Source: an uncultured Clostridia bacterium
GTDB taxonomy: Bacteria; Bacillota; Clostridia; Oscillospirales; CAG-272
Assembly: GCA_946404295.1 (NCBI GenBank)
Contig: CAMJDE010000006.1
Coordinates: 1 to 18,286 of the forward strand
Length of the DNA stretch: 18,286 nucleotides
Direction: 5' to 3'
The first letter of the stretch is position 1, and each line of letters opens with the position of its first letter. Positions 1-7,478 of the stretch are shown here, one piece after another. Under the pieces are notes generated by a model. That model made no database searches. It saw nothing but the letters and a program-made list of their open reading frames with translations, and was not told where the DNA came from. Both the position numbers and the translations under genes were made by a program.

Positions 1-68
1 GTTTTTTTCTCTCCCTTGCACTTGTATTGTAAATCCAAGACAAGAAAGCGCGCGTTCCCCTTCCCTCG
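1..68. other. Segment downstream of lysS
   Basis: No gene is visible. CTTGT and ACAAG (around 20-43) can pair weakly, but there is no GC-rich stem with a T-run on the minus strand. I therefore cannot point to a terminator for lysS inside the window. Confidence 0.4.
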
Positions 69-2015
69 TCAATACATCTTGGCTCCCGCAGGGATGTGTG
101 GATCAAGCATCAGGAGATGCAGTTTCTCCTCGTCCTCCTCTTTGTGGACGGCGGAGATCAGCATCCCGTTCGACTCGATCCCCATCATAGCGCGGGGCGG
201 GAGGTTGACGATCGCGAGCAGGGTCTTGCCGACCAGCTGCTCCGGCTCGTAGAAGGCGTGGATCCCCGAGAGGATGACGCGGTCGGTTCCGGTGCCGTCG
301 TTCAGGGTGAACTTCAGGAGTTTCTTCGACTTCGGCACCGCCTCGCACGCAAGCACCTTCACCGCGCGGAAATCCGATTTCGAGAAGGTCTCGAAATCCA
401 CCGCGCCCTCAAACAGCGGCTCGATCTGCACCTTCGAGAAATCAATCGGGGCTTCGGCGTCCGCCGGAGTTTCGGCGGGGGCGTCGGTTGCGGGGGCGTC
501 GGCGGGCTTCTCCTGATCGAGCGGCTTCATCGTCGGGAAGAGCAGGACGTCGCGGATCGAGGCGCTGTCGGTCAGGAGCATCACGAGCCGGTCGATCCCG
601 AAGCCGAGACCACCCGTCGGGGGCATCCCGTACTCGAGCGCGGTGACGTAGTCCTCGTCGACCCGCGCTTTGGAGTTCGGGTCCTCGCGGCGGCGCGCCT
701 CGACCTGCGAAACGAAACGCTCCTTCTGGTCGATCGGGTCGTTCAGTTCGCTGAAGGCGTTGCCGAACTCGGTCGCGTTGATGAAGTACTCGAAGCGCTC
801 GGTGAAGGCGGGGTCCTCGGGCTTCCGCTTCGCGAGCGGGCTGTTCTCGACGGGATAGTCGTAGATGAAGGTCGGCTGGATCAGTTTTTCCTCGACGAAG
901 GCGTCGAAGAGTTCGGCGAGCACGATCCCCTTGGTCGCGTCGGCGGGGACCGGAACGTGGAGTTTCGCCGCTTCGTTTCGCGCGTCCTCGTCGGTTTTCC
1001 ACGCGGCGTAGTCGGCGCCCGAATACTTCTTGACCGCCTCGACCATCGTCAGCCGTTCCCAATGCCCCATATCGATCATATTGCCCTGATAGGGGATCAC
1101 GGTCGAGCCGCAGATCTTCTTCGCGAGCAGGGTGTAGAGTTCCTCAACGAGGTCCATCATCCCCTTATAGTCGGTGTACGCCTGATAGAGTTCGATCGAG
1201 GTGAACTCGGGGTTGTGCTTCGGGTCCATTCCCTCGTTGCGGAAAATGCGCCCGACCTCGTAGACCCGCTCGAACCCGCCGACGATCAGCCGTTTCAGGT
1301 AGAGTTCGGTCTCGATGCGCAGCACCATATCCATATTCAGCGTGTTGTGGTGCGTGAAGAAGGGGCGCGCCGACGCGCCGATCTCGAACGGGGTCAGGAT
1401 CGGGGTGTCGACCTCGAGAAATCCCTTGCCGTCCAGATACGAACGGATCTCGGCAAGAATTTTGCTCCTGCGGACGAAGGTATCCTTGACCTCGGGGTTC
1501 ATGATCAGGTCGACGTAGCGCTGCCGATAGCGAAGATCGGTGTTGGTCAGCCCGTGAAACTTCTCGGGCAGGGGGAGCAGGGACTTTGCGAGCAGGGTGA
1601 TCGCGTCGCAATGCACCGAGATCTCGCCGGTCTGAGTCTTGAAAACGAAGCCGTGCACGCCGACGACGTCCCCGACGTCCCATTTCTTGAACGCGGCGTA
1701 GGAAGTTTCTCCCACGTCGTCGCGCTTGACGTAAAGCTGGATCTTGCCCGATCCGTCCATCAGGTGGACGAACGACGCCTTCCCCATCACGCGGCGACTC
1801 ATCATTCTACCGGCGATCGAGACGGGGATCCCCGCCTTGCCCGCTTCCTCGTTGCGCTCGAAGCGGTCGAAATCCCGAAGGATCTCGTCGGCGTGCGCCG
1901 TCACGTCGTATTTGGTGATCGTAAAGGGGTTCTTCCCCTCTCCGACGAGCGCGGCGAGTTTCTCGCGGCGAACCGCAAGCTCGCTGCCCGGATTGTTGTT
2001 CTGTACCTCTGCCAT
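69..2015 (-). CDS. lysS: Lysyl-tRNA synthetase, class II, with C-terminal tRNA-binding domain
   Basis: Charges tRNA-Lys with lysine in the cytoplasm. The 648-residue product begins with an OB-fold anticodon-binding domain (about residues 65-145). The class II catalytic core follows: motif 2 is around 255-280 (FRNEGMDPKHNPEFTSIELY) and motif 3 is GGLGFGIDRLVML at 468-480. Bacterial LysRS normally ends near here, at about 490-510 residues. This one continues through an Ala/Pro/Asp-rich linker (about 500-525) into a second OB-fold of the EMAP-II/MetRS-C-terminal type (about 537-648; SKSDFRAVKVL, LPPRAMMGIESNGMLIS). The start has AAAGGA about 10 nt upstream. It is the last gene of the block after greA, 43 nt downstream, with a small TCCGCC/GGCGGA hairpin in the gap. 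The identification is firm; how common the appended domain is in relatives I cannot check here. Confidence 0.97.
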   Translation of the reverse strand: MAEVQNNNPGSELAVRREKLAALVGEGKNPFTITKYDVTAHADEILRDFDRFERNEEAGKAGIPVSIAGRMMSRRVMGKASFVHLMDGSGKIQLYVKRDDVGETSYAAFKKWDVGDVVGVHGFVFKTQTGEISVHCDAITLLAKSLLPLPEKFHGLTNTDLRYRQRYVDLIMNPEVKDTFVRRSKILAEIRSYLDGKGFLEVDTPILTPFEIGASARPFFTHHNTLNMDMVLRIETELYLKRLIVGGFERVYEVGRIFRNEGMDPKHNPEFTSIELYQAYTDYKGMMDLVEELYTLLAKKICGSTVIPYQGNMIDMGHWERLTMVEAVKKYSGADYAAWKTDEDARNEAAKLHVPVPADATKGIVLAELFDAFVEEKLIQPTFIYDYPVENSPLAKRKPEDPAFTERFEYFINATEFGNAFSELNDPIDQKERFVSQVEARRREDPNSKARVDEDYVTALEYGMPPTGGLGFGIDRLVMLLTDSASIRDVLLFPTMKPLDQEKPADAPATDAPAETPADAEAPIDFSKVQIEPLFEGAVDFETFSKSDFRAVKVLACEAVPKSKKLLKFTLNDGTGTDRVILSGIHAFYEPEQLVGKTLLAIVNLPPRAMMGIESNGMLISAVHKEEDEEKLHLLMLDPHIPAGAKMY

Positions 2016-2058
2016 TTTGCCGTATCCTTTCTGTCCTGTCCGCCGAGGCGGAGCGCGA

Positions 2059-2538
2059 TTACTGCGCGCGCGTGACCTTTCTGACCTTCAGTCCGACCTG
2101 CTCGCCGGAGGGGAGTTCCGCCACGACGCGCTCGCCCGACTTCGCACCGATCAGCGCCCGCCCGATCGGCGAAACGTCCGAGATCTTGCCCGCGAGGGGA
2201 TCGGCGCCGTAGGAGTCGACGATGTGATAGGTGATCTCTTTCTTTTTCTTCTCGTTGTAAACGACGACGACCGAGCCGACGTGCACGAGGTTGTGGTCGA
2301 TCTCGCTCTCGTCGACGACGCGGGCGTTCTTGATCTTCTCCTCGAGTTCGGCGATCTGCATGGCGTTCTTCGCCTGCTCGTTCTTCGCCTCGTCGTACTC
2401 GCTGTTCTCCGAGAGGTCGCCGTAGCTGCGGGCGGTCGAAATGTCCTTCTTGATGATCTCGCGCTGCGCCTTCAGTTCGTCGAGCTGCGCTTTCAGAGCG
2501 TCAAGCGACGCTTGGGTGATGACCTGCTGCTTTTCCAT
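2059..2538 (-). CDS. greA: Transcription elongation factor GreA
   Basis: Rescues backtracked RNA polymerase by stimulating cleavage of the nascent transcript. The 159-residue length is the usual one. The N-terminal antiparallel coiled coil (about 1-75) carries the tip motif GDLSENSEYDEAK with acidic residues D41 and E44, the pair known to act in the polymerase secondary channel. The C-terminal FKBP-like domain (about 82-158) has SPIGRALIGAKSGE. The start is supported by AAGGAGAT close upstream. It lies 39 nt after the second S41 peptidase gene and 43 nt before lysS, so cotranscription with both is likely. Nothing is missing or odd in the protein. Confidence 0.97.
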   Translation of the reverse strand: MEKQQVITQASLDALKAQLDELKAQREIIKKDISTARSYGDLSENSEYDEAKNEQAKNAMQIAELEEKIKNARVVDESEIDHNLVHVGSVVVVYNEKKKKEITYHIVDSYGADPLAGKISDVSPIGRALIGAKSGERVVAELPSGEQVGLKVRKVTRAQ

Positions 2539-2577
2539 CTTGTATATCTCCTTGTGTGTTTTTTCTATTTTACTTTT

Positions 2578-3936
2578 TTAAGGGTTGACTTTTTCGTCGA
2601 GATACGCGAGCGCCGCCGCCAGCTGCGGGTCGTTGTCGCGGTTCCTGAGATACACGCTGATCGCTTCCTCGTCCTCGGTCAGCCCGATCGTCCGCGCGGG
2701 GATGATCCCGACGCCGTCGTAGTTGACGTTTGTCGGGGGATTGTAGCGCGCGAGCGTGAGTTTCAGGTAGTTGCCGCCGCCGACCGAATAGGTGGTCTGA
2801 ACGGTTCCTTTCCCGTACGTTACCGTGCCGAAAACCGCGACGTCGAGGGGGGCGATCCCCGCCTCCGAAGCGTATGCGGGATCGGCGTAGTCGCGGAGCG
2901 ACGCGGTGAAGAGTTCCGCCGCCGACGCCGTTTTTCCGTTCACGAGCACGACCGCCGGGACGGTGATCTCGTGTCCGCCCTCGCAGTAGAGGACGGGGGT
3001 CGCGGAGCCGGTCTTGACGTAACCGTTTTCCGCCGAGATGGTATAGTCGGAGAGCGACTCGGAACGGTAATCGACGTAGGCGATCATCCCGTCGGGAAGC
3101 AGGTACGCCAGCACCTGTCCGACCGAGGAGAGCAGCCCCCCGCCGTTGGAGCGGACGTCGAAGATCAGCGCGTCGACCCCCGCCGTCTCCAGTTCCGAAA
3201 CGGCGGCCTTGAACTGGTCGAAGGTGTGCCCGTCGAAGCCGCTGATATAGACGTAGCCGATCTCGCTGTCGCCGTAGTGCTCGATCCGCGAGACGACGGT
3301 CTGCTTTTCGATCGGCGCCCGCGTGACCGTCACGTTCGAAGGGACGCCGCCGCGTAGATACCCGATCTCAACGGTGCTGCCCGCCTCGCCGACGATCGCG
3401 TCGAACGCCTCGTCGTAGCCGTCCGAGAAGGCGATCCCGTCGACCGATACGAGCGCGTCGCCCGCCAGAAGCCCGCTCGTTTCGGCGGGCGAACCCGCGT
3501 GGACGAGAACAATCAGGGCGTTGCCGTCGGCGTCCTTTTGCAGGGTGACACCGATCCCGACGAAATCGCCCGCAAGGTCGCTCGAATAGGAGGCGTACTC
3601 CGCGTCGGTGAAGAAGGTGCCGTAGCGGTCGCCCATCGCGGCGATCGCCGCCTCGATCATCGCCTCGGTCAACTCCGCCTTATCCGGCAGGTCGAAGAGC
3701 GAGGTCGTATCGAGCAGCCCGAGCGCGGCTTCCAGCAAACCGACGTCGTATTTTTCGGGGCGTTTCACGTAGTTGGTACGGTAATCCTCGATCTCGGATC
3801 CGTAATATCCCGTGAGCGAGAAGAAGGTCGCGAGAAACACGACCAGCCCGGTCAGCAGGCACGCGAGCAGCGTGACGAGCGGGGAGACCGAACTCTTTTC
3901 GCTTCCCTTCCGGGTCGGGCGGTTCTGTTCGTTCAT
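2578..3936 (-). CDS. S41 family (C-terminal processing) peptidase, membrane-anchored
   Basis: Predicted extracytoplasmic serine protease of the CtpA/Tsp family. The 452 residues comprise a short basic N-terminus, one membrane segment (about 20-42), a helical N-terminal region, a PDZ domain (about 118-208; FVGIGV, AGSPAETSGLLAGD) and the S41 catalytic domain. DVRSNGGG lies at 260-267. The catalytic serine is S338 in TASAAELF and the lysine K376 in TYGKGTVQ, so the Ser/Lys dyad is intact. The C-terminal NYDGVGIIP is the family's usual substrate-groove segment. Its ATG overlaps the stop of the upstream paralogue by four bases (ATGA), implying translational coupling. The pair looks like an old tandem duplication with different anchoring. 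The substrate is unknown. Confidence 0.93.
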   Translation of the reverse strand: MNEQNRPTRKGSEKSSVSPLVTLLACLLTGLVVFLATFFSLTGYYGSEIEDYRTNYVKRPEKYDVGLLEAALGLLDTTSLFDLPDKAELTEAMIEAAIAAMGDRYGTFFTDAEYASYSSDLAGDFVGIGVTLQKDADGNALIVLVHAGSPAETSGLLAGDALVSVDGIAFSDGYDEAFDAIVGEAGSTVEIGYLRGGVPSNVTVTRAPIEKQTVVSRIEHYGDSEIGYVYISGFDGHTFDQFKAAVSELETAGVDALIFDVRSNGGGLLSSVGQVLAYLLPDGMIAYVDYRSESLSDYTISAENGYVKTGSATPVLYCEGGHEITVPAVVLVNGKTASAAELFTASLRDYADPAYASEAGIAPLDVAVFGTVTYGKGTVQTTYSVGGGNYLKLTLARYNPPTNVNYDGVGIIPARTIGLTEDEEAISVYLRNRDNDPQLAAALAYLDEKVNP

Positions 3937-5429
3937 TCACCCACCGCCCGTTCCGTGACCGACGCGAGCGCCGCCGCCTTCTGGACGTCCTCTTCCTCGG
4001 TCAGCACGTAAATCGATTTCTGTTTGGCTTCCTCGGAGAGTTCGACGACGAGATCGGGGATGATCCCGACTCCCTCGTAGTTTTCCGAGTAGGGCGGATT
4101 GTAGAGCGCGAAGGAGATGGTGGTCGCGCGAGTCGCGTCGTCGCTTCCCCGCCGATCGGGTCCCTCGGTCAGGTAGACCTGCGTCTGCATGGTTCCTTTT
4201 CCGTAGGTGACGACGCCGACGACCGTGACGTCGAGCAAGCCCTCTCTTCCGTAGTCCTGCATCGCGCAGGTGAAGAGTTCGCCCGCCGAGGCGGTGTGTT
4301 CGTTGCAGATCACCGCGATCGGAAGCCCCTCGGGCAGCACGGCGTACCCGTCGCGCGCCGCGTCGTACTCGATCTGCCCGTTATAGTATTCGTAGTTGGC
4401 GAGCGGAGTGCCGTCGGGCATCATATAGTCGAGAACGTGGAGGATCGCGGACAGATACCCGCCCGGATTGTTGCGGACGTCAAAGACCAAGCCGTCGATA
4501 TCGGGGTCGGTCTTCCCGTCTCCGTCCTCGTCCAGCCCGTCGCCGTCGGCGTCGAGCAGGGCGTCGAGCGCCGCCTTGAACTGCGGGAAGGTCGAGTCGT
4601 CAAACTCGGTGATCGAGATCAGCCCGATCTTCGGCGAGCCGGGCAGTAGTTTGCCCGACGCCGTGACCTGGATCACGGTGCGGCGGGTCATCGTCCGCGT
4701 GTACGGTTCGCCGTCCCGCGCGAAGGTGACCGTGACTTCGGTCCCCTCTTGCCCGCGGATGCGGTTGACGAGTTCTGCAAACGAGATCTCGTCGGCGGAC
4801 GTGTCGCCGACGCCCTCGATCGTGTCGCCCGCGAGCACCCCTGCGTCGTAGGCGGGGGTGTCCGGGAAAACGGCGGTCACGGTGATCCTGCGCGCAACGG
4901 CGTCATTGGTGACCTGCACGCCGATCCCGACGTAGGTGCCCGCCATATCCGAGTTGTGCTCGGCAAGCGCCTCGGGATTCATATAGTAGGCGTACTTGTC
5001 GCCCGCGGCGGAAAGATAACACTCGCAGAGAAGGTCGGTCACCTCGTCCTCGTCTGTCTCGTCGATCAGGTCGTGATACGTGAGATAGAAGTCGGCGATC
5101 GCCGCCGCCATCTCCTCGTCGGTGCCGATTTCGCGGATATAATAACGCGAATAATAGAGATGCATCCGTTCGAGCGCTTTGGGCTTGAACGCGGGGATCT
5201 CTTCGTTTTCACTCAAAAGAGCGATCAGGGGCGAGGGAGCGGCAGGCTCGTTTTCTCCCGTCGTTTCGGCGGCGGTCTCGCCCTCCGTTACGCCCTCGGT
5301 CACGGCGGGATCGGTCGTCCCGGCGGTCGTCGAAGCGGGCGACGCGAAACAGCCCGCGAAAACGAAGAGCAGAGCGAATAGAAGAAGCCATACGGCAATC
5401 GTCCGCGACGCGGACCGAACGGTTTTCAT
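3933..5429 (-). CDS. S41 family peptidase, lipoprotein, with acidic DxDGDG insertion
   Basis: Second predicted extracytoplasmic CtpA-type protease, 498 residues. A lipoprotein signal peptide ends at FAGC (C27; phenylalanine at -3 is less usual than L/V). A Thr/Glu/Ala-rich linker (about 28-66), a PDZ domain (about 160-250; YVGIGVQV, AYDAGVLAGD) and the S41 domain follow. The dyad is S381 in TASAGELF and K411 in TYGKGTMQ; DVRNNPGG is at 317-324. Between QFKAALDALL and the DVRNNPGG strand there is an acidic insertion at about 293-312 (DADGDGLDEDGDGK) that the neighbouring paralogue lacks. It resembles EF-hand or thrombospondin-type-3 calcium loops. AAGGAAGG upstream supports the start. The gene follows the CdaR-type regulator after a 91-nt gap that contains a strong hairpin. 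Confidence 0.93.
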   Translation of the reverse strand: MKTVRSASRTIAVWLLLFALLFVFAGCFASPASTTAGTTDPAVTEGVTEGETAAETTGENEPAAPSPLIALLSENEEIPAFKPKALERMHLYYSRYYIREIGTDEEMAAAIADFYLTYHDLIDETDEDEVTDLLCECYLSAAGDKYAYYMNPEALAEHNSDMAGTYVGIGVQVTNDAVARRITVTAVFPDTPAYDAGVLAGDTIEGVGDTSADEISFAELVNRIRGQEGTEVTVTFARDGEPYTRTMTRRTVIQVTASGKLLPGSPKIGLISITEFDDSTFPQFKAALDALLDADGDGLDEDGDGKTDPDIDGLVFDVRNNPGGYLSAILHVLDYMMPDGTPLANYEYYNGQIEYDAARDGYAVLPEGLPIAVICNEHTASAGELFTCAMQDYGREGLLDVTVVGVVTYGKGTMQTQVYLTEGPDRRGSDDATRATTISFALYNPPYSENYEGVGIIPDLVVELSEEAKQKSIYVLTEEEDVQKAAALASVTERAVGE

Positions 5430-5460
5430 AGAACGCCCATCCTTCCTTTAATCAACGGAG

Positions 5461-5489
5461 CCCCGGCGCCCGTTTGGGGGGCGTCGGGG
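5461..5489. promoter_or_regulatory. GC-rich hairpin in the gap between the CdaR-type gene and the S41 lipoprotein gene
   Basis: CCCCG/CGGGG and CGCCC/GGGCG arms separated by one mismatched position (5466/5484) form an 11-position stem around a 7-nt loop. On the plus strand the odd pair is G-U; on the minus strand it is C-A. Flanking ACGGAG and CTCCGT can add an outer stem. No T-run follows in the minus direction, so it is not a standard terminator. It sits about 30 nt upstream of the S41 lipoprotein start and could act as a partial terminator, an RNA stabiliser or a processing site. A second small palindrome (ATCCGCC/GGCGGAT, 5507-5521) touches the stop codon of the upstream gene. Confidence 0.5.
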
Positions 5490-5520
5490 TGTTTCTCCGT
5501 CATACTATCCGCCGGGCGGA

Positions 5521-6606
5521 TCAGAACTTGGTCGGTTTGCTGGTCAGGTATTTCTTGACCATCAGCGCCACCTTGAAGGTGACGGCGTGCTCGAACTCGC
5601 GCAGATCCAGTCCGGTCAGTTTGCGGATCTTTTCAAGCCGGTAGACCAGCGTGTTGCGGTGGACGAAGAGTTTGCGCGAGGTTTCGGAGACGTTCAGGTT
5701 GTTCTCGAAGAAACTCTGCACGGTCATCAGGGTCTCGCGGTCGAGCGAATCGAGCGAACCGCGCTTGAACACCTCGTCGAGGAAGATCTCGCAGAGCGTG
5801 GTCGGAAGCTGATAGATCAGACGCCCGATGCCGAGGTTCTCGTAGCTGACGATGTTCTTCTCGGTGTCGAAGACCTTTCCGACCTCCAGCGAGATCCGCG
5901 CTTCCTTGTAGGCGCGCGCCAGATCCTTGAGCCCGTCGACCACCGAGCTGATGCCGATGCTGACCTTCGTGAAGAACTCGGCGTTCAGCGTTTCCGCGAT
6001 CCCGGCGGCAAGCTCCTCGATCTCGCGGATGTCGGTGCCCTCCTCGACTTCCTTCACCAGAACGACGTCGGATTCGCCGATGTTGATGACGTAGTCGCGG
6101 CTCTTGTCGGGGAACATCCCCGCCACCATATCGTAAGGAAGCACGTCGGTCCAGCCGAAGAACTTGATGATCAGAACCACCCGGTGATCTTCGCCCGAGA
6201 AGTGCAGTTCCTTGCTCTTGATGTAAATGTCGCTCGGCAGGATGTTGTCGAGCATGATGTTCTTGATGAACGAGCCCTTGTCGTATTTCTCGTCGTAGAG
6301 ACTCTTGATGTTCCCGAGCGAAACCGAAAGCATCGCCGCGTAGCGGCCCGCCTCGGCGTCCTCGCCCTCGACGAACACGATCCCCTCGTTCTTCCCGCCG
6401 ACCGAAATGAAGCGGTAGGTGAACCCGTCGAAGGTCGCCGCGTCGGTCGCGAAGGAAAGCTCCTCACGGATCCCCTGGCGCGATTCTCCCACCAGCCGCG
6501 GATCGCTGCAAGCGACGATCACGCCCGTCTCGTCGATGATCCCGACGGTACGGTTGATCGCGTCTTTCATCTGATGGATCACACCCTGATACAAACGGTT
6601 GGACAT
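5521..6606 (-). CDS. CdaR/PucR-family transcriptional regulator
   Basis: Predicted DNA-binding regulator of 361 residues. The N-terminal part (about 1-135) resembles the sugar-diacid-recognition domain (RTVGIIDETGVIVACSDPRLVG). The middle (about 140-255) looks like the GGDEF-like CdaR domain, ending VSIGISSVVDGLKDLARAYKEA. The C-terminus (about 290-350) is the PucR/CdaR helix-turn-helix, NNLNVSETSRKLFVHRNTLVYRLEKI. Family members respond to small metabolites, often sugar acids, but nothing here identifies a ligand. AAGGGGG seven nt upstream supports the start. It is the first gene of the block with two S41 peptidases, greA and lysS, and has its own promoter. Autoregulation is plausible but not shown. 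Confidence 0.9.
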   Translation of the reverse strand: MSNRLYQGVIHQMKDAINRTVGIIDETGVIVACSDPRLVGESRQGIREELSFATDAATFDGFTYRFISVGGKNEGIVFVEGEDAEAGRYAAMLSVSLGNIKSLYDEKYDKGSFIKNIMLDNILPSDIYIKSKELHFSGEDHRVVLIIKFFGWTDVLPYDMVAGMFPDKSRDYVINIGESDVVLVKEVEEGTDIREIEELAAGIAETLNAEFFTKVSIGISSVVDGLKDLARAYKEARISLEVGKVFDTEKNIVSYENLGIGRLIYQLPTTLCEIFLDEVFKRGSLDSLDRETLMTVQSFFENNLNVSETSRKLFVHRNTLVYRLEKIRKLTGLDLREFEHAVTFKVALMVKKYLTSKPTKF

Positions 6607-6654
6607 TGTCGTTCCCCCTTTGCACGTCTCTCAGTATTGGCAAGTCTGACTTAT

Positions 6655-6683
6655 ATTTTACATCTTTTTTTGTTAAATATCAA
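6655..6683 (-). promoter_or_regulatory. Promoter of the CdaR-type regulator operon
   Basis: On the minus strand TTGATA (6683-6678) is followed after exactly 17 nt by TAAAAT (6660-6655). Transcription would begin near 6648, about 42 nt before the start codon. It lies in a very AT-rich gap surrounded by GC-rich genes. No clear operator is visible. Confidence 0.65.
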
Positions 6684-6746
6684 TAGTCTATCGTAAAAAA
6701 GTTACAAAAAAACAAAAATTTTTTTAGCAAGATGACGAGTGCCGGG
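6684..6746 (-). other. AT-rich tract downstream of rsmE, possible weak terminator
   Basis: Right after the rsmE stop codon the minus strand carries runs of 7 A, 5 T, 7 T and 6 T. An A7/T7 hairpin is possible, but it has only A-T pairs and no GC-rich stem, so termination efficiency is doubtful. The run of T-tracts may still favour release of polymerase. The composition contrasts sharply with the flanking genes. Confidence 0.35.
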
Positions 6747-7478
6747 TCAGAGTTCGTAGCGGAACGCGAGGCAGGAGAGGGCGAAAAGCGGCGCCGTCTC
6801 GCAGCGCAGGATGCGTTTTCCGAGCCCGGCGAGCAAGAGCCCCGCGCTCTTCGCCCGCGCGGCTTCGTCTTCCGAAAAGCCGCCCTCGGAACCGACGACG
6901 ACCGAGACCGTCTTCGGCGGATCGGCGGGAAGACACGCGGGCAGCGGGAGCGTTCCCGCCCCCTCGTAGCAGAAGAGCGGCAGATCGGCGCGCCCCGCCT
7001 CGGCGAGCGTTTCGTCAAACGAGAGCGGCGGGGTCACGGTCGGGACGATTCCGCGCCGACACTGTTTCGCCGCCTCGGCGGCGATGCGGCAGAGCCGCTC
7101 GGTTTCTGCCGCGATCTTCTCGGGGCGGGGTCGCCGCACGACGAAGGTCGAATAGAAGGGCGTGACCCGGACGGCGCCGAGTTCGGTCGCCTTCTGCACC
7201 ACGGTCTCGAGTTTGTCGCCCTTCGGATAGGCGACGTAGAGCGAAATCGGGACGGGGGACTCTCCCCCGGCTTCCCTCTCCTCCGCGATCTCGGCTTCAC
7301 AGAGTTCGTCGCGGATGCGGGTCAGGCGGCAATCCAGTTCGCGCCCCGCGGGAGTGCAGACCGTGACCGCGTCGCCGACCGCCATCCGGAGCGAGCGGGC
7401 GATATGGCGCGCGTCGGCGCCCGTGATCGAGACGGCGCCCTCGACGACGGCGGAGTCGGAAACGAAAAAGCGCGGCAT
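6747..7478 (-). CDS. rsmE: 16S rRNA (uracil-1498-N3)-methyltransferase
   Basis: SAM-dependent SPOUT-fold enzyme that methylates N3 of U1498 in 16S rRNA; 243 residues, the usual length. The N-terminal PUA-like domain (about 1-70) has HIARSLRMAVGD. The knotted SPOUT domain has KGDKLETVVQKATELG (86-101), AAEAAKQCRR (133-142), the SAM-loop GSEGGFSEDE (196-205) and LGKRILRCETAP (219-230). The start codon shares one base with the stop of prmA (TGATG), so the two are translationally coupled. Adjacent prmA and rsmE genes are a well-known arrangement in Firmicutes, which strengthens both calls. Confidence 0.96.
   Translation of the reverse strand: MPRFFVSDSAVVEGAVSITGADARHIARSLRMAVGDAVTVCTPAGRELDCRLTRIRDELCEAEIAEEREAGGESPVPISLYVAYPKGDKLETVVQKATELGAVRVTPFYSTFVVRRPRPEKIAAETERLCRIAAEAAKQCRRGIVPTVTPPLSFDETLAEAGRADLPLFCYEGAGTLPLPACLPADPPKTVSVVVGSEGGFSEDEAARAKSAGLLLAGLGKRILRCETAPLFALSCLAFRYEL

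Noticed and set aside
2039..2052. Terminator between greA and lysS
   Set aside because: The 6-bp TCCGCC/GGCGGA palindrome has no T-run after it and is too small; it may only be an accidental stem.
96..2075. 659-codon open frame on the plus strand
   Set aside because: Lies antisense to lysS. The translation is rich in Arg, Val, Asp and Gly with no motif, as expected from the G/C-ending codons of lysS.
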